Source of the DNA: CAHJXG01 sp965277495
GTDB lineage: Bacteria; Pseudomonadota; Alphaproteobacteria; Acetobacterales; Acetobacteraceae
Direction: 5' to 3'
DNA: 64,000 nucleotides
Assembly: GCA_965277495.1 (NCBI GenBank)
Contig: OZ255824.1
Coordinates: forward strand, 1,178,001-1,242,000
Shown: in pieces, positions 44,850-52,338 of the stretch
How positions within the stretch are numbered: the stretch's first letter is position 1
Layout of the letters: the number at the start of each line of letters is the position of its first letter
The notes under the pieces: model-generated
Databases searched by the model: none
What the model was told of the DNA's origin: nothing
The model's input: the letters and a program-made list of their open reading frames with translations, nothing else
Translations under genes and position numbers: made by a program

Positions 44850-45418
44850 TGTCGCTGCACGACCAGACGGGCGGGCGCAAGTACCTCACCTGGGACGAGC
44901 ATGCGCGCTTCCTGCGCGCCGCCGACCAAGCGCCGCGCGACGTGCGCGCCTTCTGCCACATGCTAGGCTGGTCGGGCTGCCGGATCAGCGAGGCGCTGGC
45001 GCTGACGGCCGAGCGGGTCGACGTGGCGGCGGGCACCATCACGTTCGAGACCCTGAAGAAGCGCCGGACGGGCGTGTTCCGTGCCGTGCCGATCCCGCCC
45101 GAGCTCGCCACCATGCTCGACCTCGTGTTCGGCCTGCGCGGCCTGAAGGGAGCCGCCGCCAAGACGCCGCTCTGGAGCTGGTCGCGCGCCACCGCCTGGC
45201 GGCGGATCAAGGAGGTGCTTGCTGCCACCGGCATCGAGGGCACGCAGGCCAGCCCCAAGGGGCTGCGCCACGCTATGGGCGTCGCCGCCGTCGGCCAGGG
45301 CATCCCGCTCAACTTGGTTCAGCGCTGGATGGGCCACGCCCAGCTCACCACGACGGCGATCTACGCCGAGGCCGTCGGCGAGGAGGAGCGCTCCATCGCC
45401 GCACGTATGTGGCGATGA
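44846..45418 (+). CDS. Tyrosine recombinase (compact integrase)
   Basis: 190 residues, essentially a catalytic domain. It has Arg in MLGWSGCRISEALAL, the Lys region KKRRTGVFRAVPI, HxxR equivalent in SPKGLRHAMG, RWMGHAQLTTTAIYAEAVG with His and the nucleophile Tyr. It lacks a normal N-terminal arm-binding domain, so it resembles small plasmid or integron-like XerC/D-type recombinases. Overlap with vapC suggests the toxin-antitoxin genes stabilise the element it mobilises. No attachment site was recognised. Confidence 0.82.
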   Translation: MMSLHDQTGGRKYLTWDEHARFLRAADQAPRDVRAFCHMLGWSGCRISEALALTAERVDVAAGTITFETLKKRRTGVFRAVPIPPELATMLDLVFGLRGLKGAAAKTPLWSWSRATAWRRIKEVLAATGIEGTQASPKGLRHAMGVAAVGQGIPLNLVQRWMGHAQLTTTAIYAEAVGEEERSIAARMWR

Positions 45419-45486
45419 TGCAGGACGTTGTCTCGCGCAGGGAGCAGCCTGACCCGAATGCTGGACAGCACGCTCCTGCAGGATCA

Positions 45487-45505
45487 ATCTTACACTCTGT
45501 AAGAT
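45487..45505. promoter_or_regulatory. Palindromic operator overlapping the antitoxin start codon
   Basis: ATCTTACA (45487-45494) and TGTAAGAT (45498-45505) form a perfect inverted repeat with a CTC spacer. Its right arm includes the first two bases of the ATG at 45504. Binding there would block translation initiation or transcription, as expected of an autoregulated toxin-antitoxin operon. Confidence 0.55.
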
Positions 45506-45752
45506 GGAGCCGTTCATGCCCAAGGTCCCCCTGCGCCGGCAAGGCAACTCAGTCGGCGTGACCTTCCCGGCCGACACCCGCGTCCACATGGGTTTCGAGG
45601 TGGGGCAGGACCTCACCCTGGTCGAGCTGGCCGACGGGGTGAAGCTGGTGAAGCTGGTGAAGCGCAACCTGGTGCTGGAGCGGCAGATGCAACTCGCCCG
45701 CGAGGTGCTGCGCGAGCAGGCCGACGCGCTGCAGGAACTCGCCACCCGGTGA
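45504..45752 (+). CDS. AbrB/MazE-type antitoxin
   Basis: 82 residues with a swapped-hairpin AbrB N-terminus (VPLRRQGNSVGVTFPADTRV) and a helical tail. An ATG at 45516 is an alternative start. A tandem 9-bp repeat (GTGAAGCTG twice) encodes the KLVKLVK segment, probably a small replication slippage expansion. It overlaps the Doc-like gene by four bases. Confidence 0.75.
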   Translation: MEPFMPKVPLRRQGNSVGVTFPADTRVHMGFEVGQDLTLVELADGVKLVKLVKRNLVLERQMQLAREVLREQADALQELATR

Positions 45753-46141
45753 TCGAGCCGGAGTTCCTGGAGCCTGACGTCGTGCTGTTCGTGCACGACC
45801 AGGCGCTGCGGGAGTATGGCGGCGTGCACGGCCTCAAGGACGAGGGCCTGCTGCACAGCGCGCTTGGGCGTCCCGTCAACAAGCTGGCCTACGCCGAGCC
45901 GGGCTTGCTCGACCTGTTCGATCTCGCGGCTGCCTACGCCTATGGCCTGGCCAGCAACCACGCCTTCAACGACGCCAACAAGCGCACGGCGTGAGCGTGC
46001 TGCGTGCTGTTCCTCAAGGTAAACGGGGTCGAGCTCGACGCGCCCGCGGCCGTTGTGGTCGAACGCAGGCCGCTCCTTGCTGCGGGTCGGCTGGACGAAG
46101 CGGGTTTTGCTGCGTGGCTGCGAGACTATCGCCGGACCTGA
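45749..46141 (+). pseudogene. Doc-type (Fic fold) toxin with Trp-to-stop mutation
   Basis: The protein reads VVLFVHDQALREYGG, LASNHAFNDANKRTA, then TGA (45992-45994), then in the same frame ACCVLFLKVNGVELD and LDEAGFAAWLRDYRR to a stop at 46139-46141. HAFNDANKR is the Doc active-site motif for phosphorylating EF-Tu. TGG at the TGA would give the normal TAWACCVLFLKVNG. The toxin loses its last third while the antitoxin stays intact, which is a common way for such pairs to die. Confidence 0.78.
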
Positions 46142-46181
46142 GCTTGGTACCCCTGCCCGCTTATTTGTTTGGGCCGGTGCT

Positions 46182-46299
46182 ATGGCTGCATCCTACGATT
46201 TGCCGACCATCGACCAAGAGCCGGAAACAGTAAGGTCGCGCTTCATGCATCAGGCACGAGCGGCCAGGGTCGCGTTCCTACGCCAGCTTGGTGGTGCCC
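46182..46299 (+). other. Short coding fragment cut by IS3 copy 2
   Basis: MAASYDLPTIDQEPETVRSR continues about 20 more residues to LRQLGGAL and then meets the IS end at 46300. Codon use looks coding, but I do not recognise the protein. It may be the start of a gene destroyed by the insertion. Confidence 0.3.
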
Positions 46300-46360
46300 T
46301 GAGGTGGACCCGTCCTGTTGGACAGTTTGGCGGTCGAGTTAAGCTTGGTTCTGGTTGTTG

Positions 46361-47266
46361 TCAGGCCGCCAGTCTCTCCGTCACGCTTGCACCGTATGCC
46401 TCGTCTGGTGTGCGCCCGGCTAATGTAGAGTGAGGCCGCCGGGTATTGTAGTAGCCAATCCACTTCGCGAGCCCGCCGCGCAGCTCTGAACCGGTCTCGA
46501 ACGCGTGCAGGTAGACGCATTCATACTTCAAGCTACGCCACAGCCGCTCGATGAACACGTTGTCCATCCAGCGCCCGCGCCCATCCATAGAGATACGCAC
46601 GCCTGCTTGCTGCAGCACCTCGGTAAACCGTGGCGAGGTAAACTGGCTTCCCTGATCGGAGTTGAAGATCTCTGGCTGGCCGAACCGCGCCAAGGCCTCC
46701 TCCAGCGCGGCGACGCAGAACTCTACGTCCATCGTGTTCGATACCCGCCAGGCCAGCACCCTCCGCGTCGCCCAATCCATCACGGCAACCAGGTAGAGAA
46801 ACCCGCGCTGCATAGGTATGTAGGTGATATCGGTGCACCAAACTTGGTTTGGCCGGTCGATTAGCAGGCCCCGCAGCAGATACGGCCAGACCCGGTGCTC
46901 ACGGCGCAAACCAAGTGGTTTCGCCGAGTTCGGCACCGTCGTGCGCGGGCGCTGGTAGATCGGCGCCAGGCCCATGACGGCCATCAAACGCCGGACACAG
47001 CCGCAAACCCTCCGGGTTTCGGCGAGCTTGCGGCCGACCTCGTGGCCGTCGCGCCGAAGATGCCGGGCCATCTGGCGCGAGCCACACCAGGGCGTCTCCA
47101 GGAACTGCGCGTCGATCAGGCGCATCAGCGCCAGGTTCTCCGCCGTCTTGCCCACGGGCTGGTAGTAGAACCCCGACCGGCTGATCGACACCAGCTCGCA
47201 TTGGCGCACCACCGACAGGCTGGGATGCTCGGTCTCAATCTTCTGCCGTCTCCGTTCGACGCTCAT
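46361..47266 (-). CDS. IS3 transposase OrfB, with hairpin insert
   Basis: About 301 residues from ATG 47266 (MSVERRRQKIETEHPS). The core has Asp in VWCTDITYIPM, Asp in IFNSDQGSQFTS and Glu in VFIERLWRSLKYE, then YYNTRRPHSTLAGRTP. Between GHEVGRK and VRRLMAVMGLAPIYQRP there are nine extra residues (LAETRRVCGC in place of R), encoded by hairpin E9, in the HTH_21 region that contacts DNA. In frame, so a protein is still made. Confidence 0.88.
   Translation of the reverse strand: MSVERRRQKIETEHPSLSVVRQCELVSISRSGFYYQPVGKTAENLALMRLIDAQFLETPWCGSRQMARHLRRDGHEVGRKLAETRRVCGCVRRLMAVMGLAPIYQRPRTTVPNSAKPLGLRREHRVWPYLLRGLLIDRPNQVWCTDITYIPMQRGFLYLVAVMDWATRRVLAWRVSNTMDVEFCVAALEEALARFGQPEIFNSDQGSQFTSPRFTEVLQQAGVRISMDGRGRWMDNVFIERLWRSLKYECVYLHAFETGSELRGGLAKWIGYYNTRRPHSTLAGRTPDEAYGASVTERLAA
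47000..47023 (-). repeat. Micro-hairpin E9 in IS3 copy 2 orfB
   Basis: Read on the minus strand: apical stem AAACCC/GGGTTT, loop GGA, bulged G on the 3' arm, basal GCCG/CGGC. It lies in a 27-nt in-frame insertion. It equals E1 with its flanks (CTC before, TG after) except for one swapped base pair. Confidence 0.85.
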
Positions 47267-47547
47267 CGACCGGAGGCTTTCGCCAAAAAATCCCGCTCCA
47301 CCACCAAACTCCCGATCTTGGCGTGCAGCCTCTCGACGTCTTCCTCCCGCATGCCCACCTTCGCGTCCACCTTGCCGGAGAACACCGCCGTCAGGCCATC
47401 CATCGCCTGGCGCTTCCAATCGCCGATCAGCGTCTGATGCACGCCGTGCTTGGCCGCCAATTGCGAGACCGTCAACTCGCCGCGCAACGCTTCCAAAGCA
47501 ACACGCGCCTTGAACTCCGCCGAATACCGCTTCCGTTTGCTCGTCAT
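47263..47547 (-). CDS. IS3 transposase OrfA
   Basis: 94 residues: helix-turn-helix KRYSAEFKARVALEAL and TVSQLAAKHGVHQTLIGDW, then a coiled coil to VERDFLAKASGR. The codons GAT-TTT-TTG near its end (T-TTT-TTG, plus strand 47284-47290) form a good -1 slippery heptamer, and orfB is in the -1 frame, so programmed frameshifting can make OrfAB. Stop and orfB start overlap as ATGA. Confidence 0.85.
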   Translation of the reverse strand: MTSKRKRYSAEFKARVALEALRGELTVSQLAAKHGVHQTLIGDWKRQAMDGLTAVFSGKVDAKVGMREEDVERLHAKIGSLVVERDFLAKASGR

Positions 47548-47650
47548 CGGGTCCGTCCTTCATAAAGGCGAACCAAGCTTAACAACCTGTCCGAAGAACG
47601 GGGACCATCTCACATCCTGATGGGCCCCACTTTCTACACGGCGCCTAAAT

Positions 47651-48370
47651 CTACACAGCACCTAAATAAGCCTGCTCCAGCCGCGCAGCCAGCCCAGGCG
47701 CCCGCGCCGGAGCGTCCAGCACCACACGGCCCTGCGCCAACGCATAAACCCGGTCCGCGACGGCCAGCGACTTCTCGACCAACTGCTCGACCAGCAGGAC
47801 TGCGGTCCCCGCGTCGCGCAGCCGGGCCAGCACCGTCAGCACGCGGTCGACCAATACTGGGGACAGCCCGGCCGAAGGCTCGTCCAGTAGCAACAGGCGC
47901 GGACGGCGCACCAGGCCCTGCGCCACCGCCAGCATCTGCTGCTGTCCGCCGCTGAGCGCGCTGGCCTTTTCAAGCCGTTTGGCCGCGATCTCGGGAAACA
48001 CCTGCAGCGCCTCCTCGACCCGGGCGGACCGCTCGCCCCGCGGCAGGCCGTACGCCGCCAGCGCCAGGTTGTCAGCGACGCTGAGCTGGGTGAACACCCG
48101 ATGCCCCTCGATCACATGCACCAGGCCGGCCCGGGCGCACACCTGCGGGTCAGCGCCGCGCAGGCTTGTTCCGGCCAGCGTCGCGTCACCCGCAGTCCAG
48201 GGCAGCAGGCCCGATAGCGCGCGCAGCAACGTCGTCTTGCCCGCGCCGTTGGGGCCCAGCAGCGCCACGATCTCGGCGGGATGCACGGCCAGGTCGACGC
48301 CGTGCAGCACGCCGATCTTGCCATAGCCAGCGTCCAGCCCGCGGACCGCGAGCAGCGGCTCAGCGGCCAA
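47651..48370 (-). CDS. livF: Branched-chain amino acid ABC transporter ATPase (LivF)
   Basis: 239 residues. Walker A GPNGAGKTT (about residue 40), signature LSGGQQQMLAVAQGL, Walker B LLLLDEPSAGLSP and a C-terminal LAVADRVYALAQGRVV. It overlaps the fused LivMG gene by 11 bases and is last in the operon. Just after its stop the final five codons (LGAV-stop) recur as a degenerate copy, an imperfect 16-17-bp tandem duplication. Confidence 0.88.
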   Translation of the reverse strand: MAAEPLLAVRGLDAGYGKIGVLHGVDLAVHPAEIVALLGPNGAGKTTLLRALSGLLPWTAGDATLAGTSLRGADPQVCARAGLVHVIEGHRVFTQLSVADNLALAAYGLPRGERSARVEEALQVFPEIAAKRLEKASALSGGQQQMLAVAQGLVRRPRLLLLDEPSAGLSPVLVDRVLTVLARLRDAGTAVLLVEQLVEKSLAVADRVYALAQGRVVLDAPARAPGLAARLEQAYLGAV

Positions 48371-50138
48371 GGTAGGCCTCGACCACCTCGCGGTGCGCCC
48401 GGATCTCCGCAGGCGTCCCGGCCGCCAGCACCCGGCCCAGGTTCAGCACCGTGACCCGTCCGCACACCGCAAAGATCAGGTCGGCATGGTGCTCCACCAG
48501 CAGGACGCCGACGCCCTGACGGCTGATCGCGATAATGAGCTGGCCCAGCAACCCGATCTCGACGGCCGACAGCCCGGCCGCGGGTTCGTCCAGCAGCAGG
48601 AACCGCGGCATCGGCATCAGCGCGCGCGCGATCTCCACGAAGCGCAGTTCACTGTGCTGCAGGCGGTCGGCGCGGACGGACGCCAGCGCCTCCAACCCCA
48701 CGACGCGGAGCGCGGCCATGGCGCGGTCCCGCAGCGCGGCCTCGTCCCGCCGATGGCGCGGCAGGGCCAGCAACGTTTCCCCCAGCGTGGCGCGCCCCAG
48801 GATGGAGCCGCCGATCATGACATTGTCGAGCACCGATGCCTCGCCGACGATGCGCGGGGTCTGGAACGTCCGGCCGATGCCGGCGGTGGCGCGAGAGGCG
48901 GCTGCACCCATCGGCAGCACGGCATCCCCTACCCGGACGACGCCGGCCTGCGGCACCGCGAAGCCGCAGATGGCGTTCAGCGTCGTCGTCTTGCCGCTGC
49001 CGTTGGGGCCGATCAGGCCGTGCACCTCGCCGGGCCGCAGGTCGAGGTCGAGGCCGTCGATCGCCCGCACTGCGCCGAAGCTGAGCGTTACGGCGCGCAT
49101 GGACAACTCGCCGGCGCCCTTGCCGTGGGACAGCAAGCCCGGCAGCAACGTGGTGCGCGGCACGACGGCGCGGGCCTTGGGCAGGGCGCGGCGGCTGCGG
49201 AAGTCCAGCACGTCGGCGATGCCGCCCGGCGCCAGCAGCACGATCACCAGCAGCAGCGCGGCATAAAGGAAGGTGGACCACGCGACCAAGGGCGCCGCGA
49301 GCTCCGGCAACGCGGTCAGCAGCAGGGTCGCCAGCAGCGGACCCAGCACCGAGCCGCGTCCGCCAATCAGGATGGCGATGAAGAACAGCACCGAAAGGTC
49401 GAAGGTGAAGGCGTCCGGGGTGATGTAGCTTTGCAGCGTGGCGAACAGCCCGCCCGCGACCCCGGCGAGCGCGCCGCTGAACAGGAACACCAGCATCAGC
49501 AATGGGGCCTTGGCGATGCCGCAAGCCTCGGCCGCGACCTCGGCGTCGCGGATCGCTATCAGCGACCGGCCGAAACGGCTGCTGGCGGCGTTGAGCGTCA
49601 TCCAGGTGCAGACGGCGGCCAGCGCCACGCATAGCAGGTAAAATCCGGTGGCGCTGTCGAAGGGCGCCGCCAGCGCCGGGCCGGGCACGCCGATGCCGCC
49701 GCCGGTCACGCCCGTCCACGCCAGCGCCACCTGGGTCACGATGGTGGCGAAGCCGAGCGTGGTCATGGCGAAATAGAACGTGCGCAGCCGCAGCGCCGGC
49801 AAGCCGACGACGACCCCGGCCACCGCGCCGACCACCGCCGCCGCCGCCAGCGCCAGGAACGGGTGGACTCCAAGCCGCTCGACCAGCACGCTGGATGTGT
49901 ATGCGCCCAACGTCAGCAGCGCCACGTAGCCGATGGCGAGCTGCCCAGCGAACCCGACGACCAGGTTCAGCCCGGACACCAGCACCCAATACACCGCGGC
50001 CCGCGTCGCGATGACGGTCCAGTAGTCCTGTCCGACCAGCGGCAAGGCCAGCGCCGCCAGCAGCACGGCCAGATAGGGCAGCGCTGCAACCAGAGGCCGC
50101 AATACGGGACGCCGCGCCGGAATTAGCACAGCGGACAT
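48360..50138 (-). CDS. Fused LivM permease and LivG ATPase
   Basis: 592 residues. Residues 1-320 are a LivM-type permease (GLNLVVGFAGQLAIGYVALL, many helices). About residues 345-592 are a LivG-type ATPase with Walker A GPNGSGKTTTLNAICG and Walker B FLLLDEPAAGLS. The expected ABC signature LSxGxQR is replaced by LQHSELRFVEIARAL, so Gly-Gln of the signature are absent while the rest of the helix is kept. One fused half-transporter pairs with LivH and LivF. Translationally coupled to livH (TGATG overlap). Confidence 0.88.
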   Translation of the reverse strand: MSAVLIPARRPVLRPLVAALPYLAVLLAALALPLVGQDYWTVIATRAAVYWVLVSGLNLVVGFAGQLAIGYVALLTLGAYTSSVLVERLGVHPFLALAAAAVVGAVAGVVVGLPALRLRTFYFAMTTLGFATIVTQVALAWTGVTGGGIGVPGPALAAPFDSATGFYLLCVALAAVCTWMTLNAASSRFGRSLIAIRDAEVAAEACGIAKAPLLMLVFLFSGALAGVAGGLFATLQSYITPDAFTFDLSVLFFIAILIGGRGSVLGPLLATLLLTALPELAAPLVAWSTFLYAALLLVIVLLAPGGIADVLDFRSRRALPKARAVVPRTTLLPGLLSHGKGAGELSMRAVTLSFGAVRAIDGLDLDLRPGEVHGLIGPNGSGKTTTLNAICGFAVPQAGVVRVGDAVLPMGAAASRATAGIGRTFQTPRIVGEASVLDNVMIGGSILGRATLGETLLALPRHRRDEAALRDRAMAALRVVGLEALASVRADRLQHSELRFVEIARALMPMPRFLLLDEPAAGLSAVEIGLLGQLIIAISRQGVGVLLVEHHADLIFAVCGRVTVLNLGRVLAAGTPAEIRAHREVVEAYLGR

Positions 50139-50995
50139 CAGACCCGCCGTATAGCCGGCGCGCCGAACAGCCCCTGCGGCGCCGCCAGCAAGACGACGAT
50201 GAACACGGCGAACACCAGCACGCTCGCGAACACGCCGCCCACGGTGAAGTTGGCCGCCTGCTGGAACAGTCCCAGCGCCAGCCCGCCCACGACGGCGCCG
50301 CGGTTATTGCCCAGTCCGCCCAAGGCGACCGGCACGAACCCATAGAAGTTCAGCATCGCGCCATTGGCGAAGAACGCCAGCAAAAGCTGCCCGCTGCTGA
50401 ACCCGGCCAGCCCGGCCACCGCGCCCGCCAACGCAAAGCTCGCCACCCGCAGCCGCCGTTCCGGCAGGCCGAGCGCCCGGGCGGCGAAGTTGTCCTCGGC
50501 GATGGCGATGAAGGCGCGTCCGACCAAGGTGCGGCGATACATCCATTCGAGCCCGGCGATGACGGCCGCGCAGGCCAGCACCGGCAGCCAGAACTTCTCG
50601 TCGAGAACGCCGGAACCCAGGCCGAACAGCCGCGGGAAGGGCTGCGGCTCCGTGCTCCACTCGATCGCCGTCAACTGCTGGATCAGCAGCGCGGCCGCAA
50701 GCGTGGAGAGCACATACAGGTGCTTCTCGAGGCTCGCCAGCACCGGGCGCACGGCGACGATCTCGGTCAGCACGCCAACGCCGGCGCAGGCCGCGAGGGT
50801 CAGCACGAGGCCGATCGGGCCGGGCACGCCGAGCCGGCCCACGAACAGCGCGCCGAACACGCCGCCGAGCATGCCGAGCTGACCGGCGGTGAAGCTCATC
50901 ACCCGGGACGCCGCGAACATGACGTTGTAGGTGATCCCGATCAGGGCGTACACGGCCCCCAGCGCCAATCCGGACGCGATGATCGAGGCCAGCAT
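50138..50995 (-). CDS. livH: Branched-chain amino acid ABC transporter permease (LivH)
   Basis: 285 residues, eight or so membrane helices, with the LivH signatures LGAVYALIGITYNVMFAASRV near the start and IAIAEDNFAARALGLPERRLRVASFALAGAVAG in the middle (key: EDNFAARALG). Second gene of the leftward liv operon, 6 bp after the binding-protein gene. Confidence 0.88.
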   Translation of the reverse strand: MLASIIASGLALGAVYALIGITYNVMFAASRVMSFTAGQLGMLGGVFGALFVGRLGVPGPIGLVLTLAACAGVGVLTEIVAVRPVLASLEKHLYVLSTLAAALLIQQLTAIEWSTEPQPFPRLFGLGSGVLDEKFWLPVLACAAVIAGLEWMYRRTLVGRAFIAIAEDNFAARALGLPERRLRVASFALAGAVAGLAGFSSGQLLLAFFANGAMLNFYGFVPVALGGLGNNRGAVVGGLALGLFQQAANFTVGGVFASVLVFAVFIVVLLAAPQGLFGAPAIRRV

Positions 50996-51001
50996 GGCGG
51001 G

Positions 51002-52192
51002 CTATGTCGTGCCCGGCGCCAACGCGAAGGTGCCGTCGCGCTGCGAATTGGCGCGCGACATCACCACGTCCGCCTGCGGATAGCCGTTATGGTTGTCGGC
51101 ACTGAAGGTATAACCGCCGAAGACGCCGGGATACGCCGTCGTCTTGTTCCACGCGCCGATGATCGCGTCCGGCGTGCTGGCGCCGCTGGTCTCCACCGCC
51201 GCCGCAATCAGTTTCACCGCGTCATAGCCGCAGGCGACCCACCACAGGCTGGTGTCGTTCAGCTCCACCTTGCCGGCGAGCCGGGCGACGAATGCCTGGC
51301 TGCGCTCCGGCAGCTTGCCATCCTCGCCGAAGCTGCAGCTCCGGTAGCCCACCATGAACACCTTGTCCCAGTTGCTGGGCTTCTCCAGCAGGCCGCGCAT
51401 CTCGCCGGAGCCGAGCGACGGGTGCCCGACGATCGGCACGTCCCATCCCAGCGTGTTGCGCACGTTCATCAGCCGCGACAACATGCCGACGCTGACGCTC
51501 CAGACCACGATCGCCTGAGCGCCGGCGTTCTTGGCCCGCAGCATGTCGGGCGTCACGTCGGGCTGCGTCGCGTCGATCTGCGACTGGCTCACCACGTTGG
51601 CGCCGTCCTTCCCGAACGCCGCGACCGAAGCCGCGACTGCGCTGGTGCCATAGCCCGTGGTGTCGCCGAACACCGCAACGTCGCGCGCCATGAGGGTGTT
51701 CAGGACATAGCCGCGCACCGCGTCGTCCCATTGGCCGTTGCTGGGCGCCATGCGGAAGGCGTTCGGGTATTTCGCCGGGTCGATCAGGCTGTCGACCACG
51801 CAGGGGTGGACGCAGGGCATCTTGGCGCGGGCCATGATCGGCGTGGTCGCCAGCGCCTCGCCGGAGTTGGTGGGTCCCCAGATGGCTTGGACCTTGGCGC
51901 GGCTGATCAGCTCCTGGGTGGCGTTCACCGCCTTGGTCGGGTCGCCTTGCGTGTCGCGGGTGACGATGTCGACCTTGCGGCCTTTGACTCCGCCGGCGGC
52001 ATTCAGCTCATCGGCCGCGAACACCACCCCGCGGTTGAAGCCGATGGCGGGCGCCGAACTGGGTCCGGTAAGCGCCGCAAGCCAGCCGATCCGCAGCGGA
52101 TCCGTTGATTGGGCCGCGGATTGCGCGGCGGCGAAACGTCCCAGCAACGGCGCAGCAGCGGCGGCAAGCACCAGTGATCGGCGGGTCGTCAT
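51002..52192 (-). CDS. Periplasmic binding protein of the liv-type transporter
   Basis: 396 residues of the peripla_BP_6 family. The N-terminus MTTRRSLVLAAAAAPLLGRF looks like a Tat or Sec signal. Mature sequence motifs are RIGWLAALTGPSSAPAIGF, IWGPTNSGEALATTP, VFGDTTGYGTSAVAASV and VKLIAAAVETSG. Ligands in the family are branched amino acids, amides or urea. First gene of the operon. Confidence 0.85.
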   Translation of the reverse strand: MTTRRSLVLAAAAAPLLGRFAAAQSAAQSTDPLRIGWLAALTGPSSAPAIGFNRGVVFAADELNAAGGVKGRKVDIVTRDTQGDPTKAVNATQELISRAKVQAIWGPTNSGEALATTPIMARAKMPCVHPCVVDSLIDPAKYPNAFRMAPSNGQWDDAVRGYVLNTLMARDVAVFGDTTGYGTSAVAASVAAFGKDGANVVSQSQIDATQPDVTPDMLRAKNAGAQAIVVWSVSVGMLSRLMNVRNTLGWDVPIVGHPSLGSGEMRGLLEKPSNWDKVFMVGYRSCSFGEDGKLPERSQAFVARLAGKVELNDTSLWWVACGYDAVKLIAAAVETSGASTPDAIIGAWNKTTAYPGVFGGYTFSADNHNGYPQADVVMSRANSQRDGTFALAPGTT

Positions 52193-52338
52193 CGTGTCCT
52201 CCTGGGACGTCGTCCGCCATCGTTGGCCGGATCGTTGACGCGACTATTCGCTTGGGATCAAAGGGCGTCAATCATGATGCTGCCGCAATCTTACGGCATC
52301 CCCGAATATTGTAGGCTTAGGCGAAAACAGGAGCTTGC

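Larger units (their letters stand above)
46300..47612 (-). mobile_element. IS3-family insertion sequence, copy 2
   Basis: 1313 bp between imperfect inverted ends: TGAGGTGGACCC...GGACAGTTTG on the left and TGAGATGGTCCCC...GGACAGGTTG inward from the right. It carries orfA and orfB with a -1 overlap. It is a different subgroup (IS150/IS2-like ends TGAG) from copy 1. Confidence 0.85.

Noticed and set aside
30357..45994. TGA read as tryptophan in this organism
   Set aside because: Two toxin genes have TGA where Trp is expected, but TGA is used as a normal stop for many intact genes here (opgG, phnG, hepT), so recoding is not supported.
48649..50343. A 564-codon minus-strand frame
   Set aside because: A frame-shifted shadow of the LivMG fusion, rich in Arg/Ala/Gly with no motif of its own.
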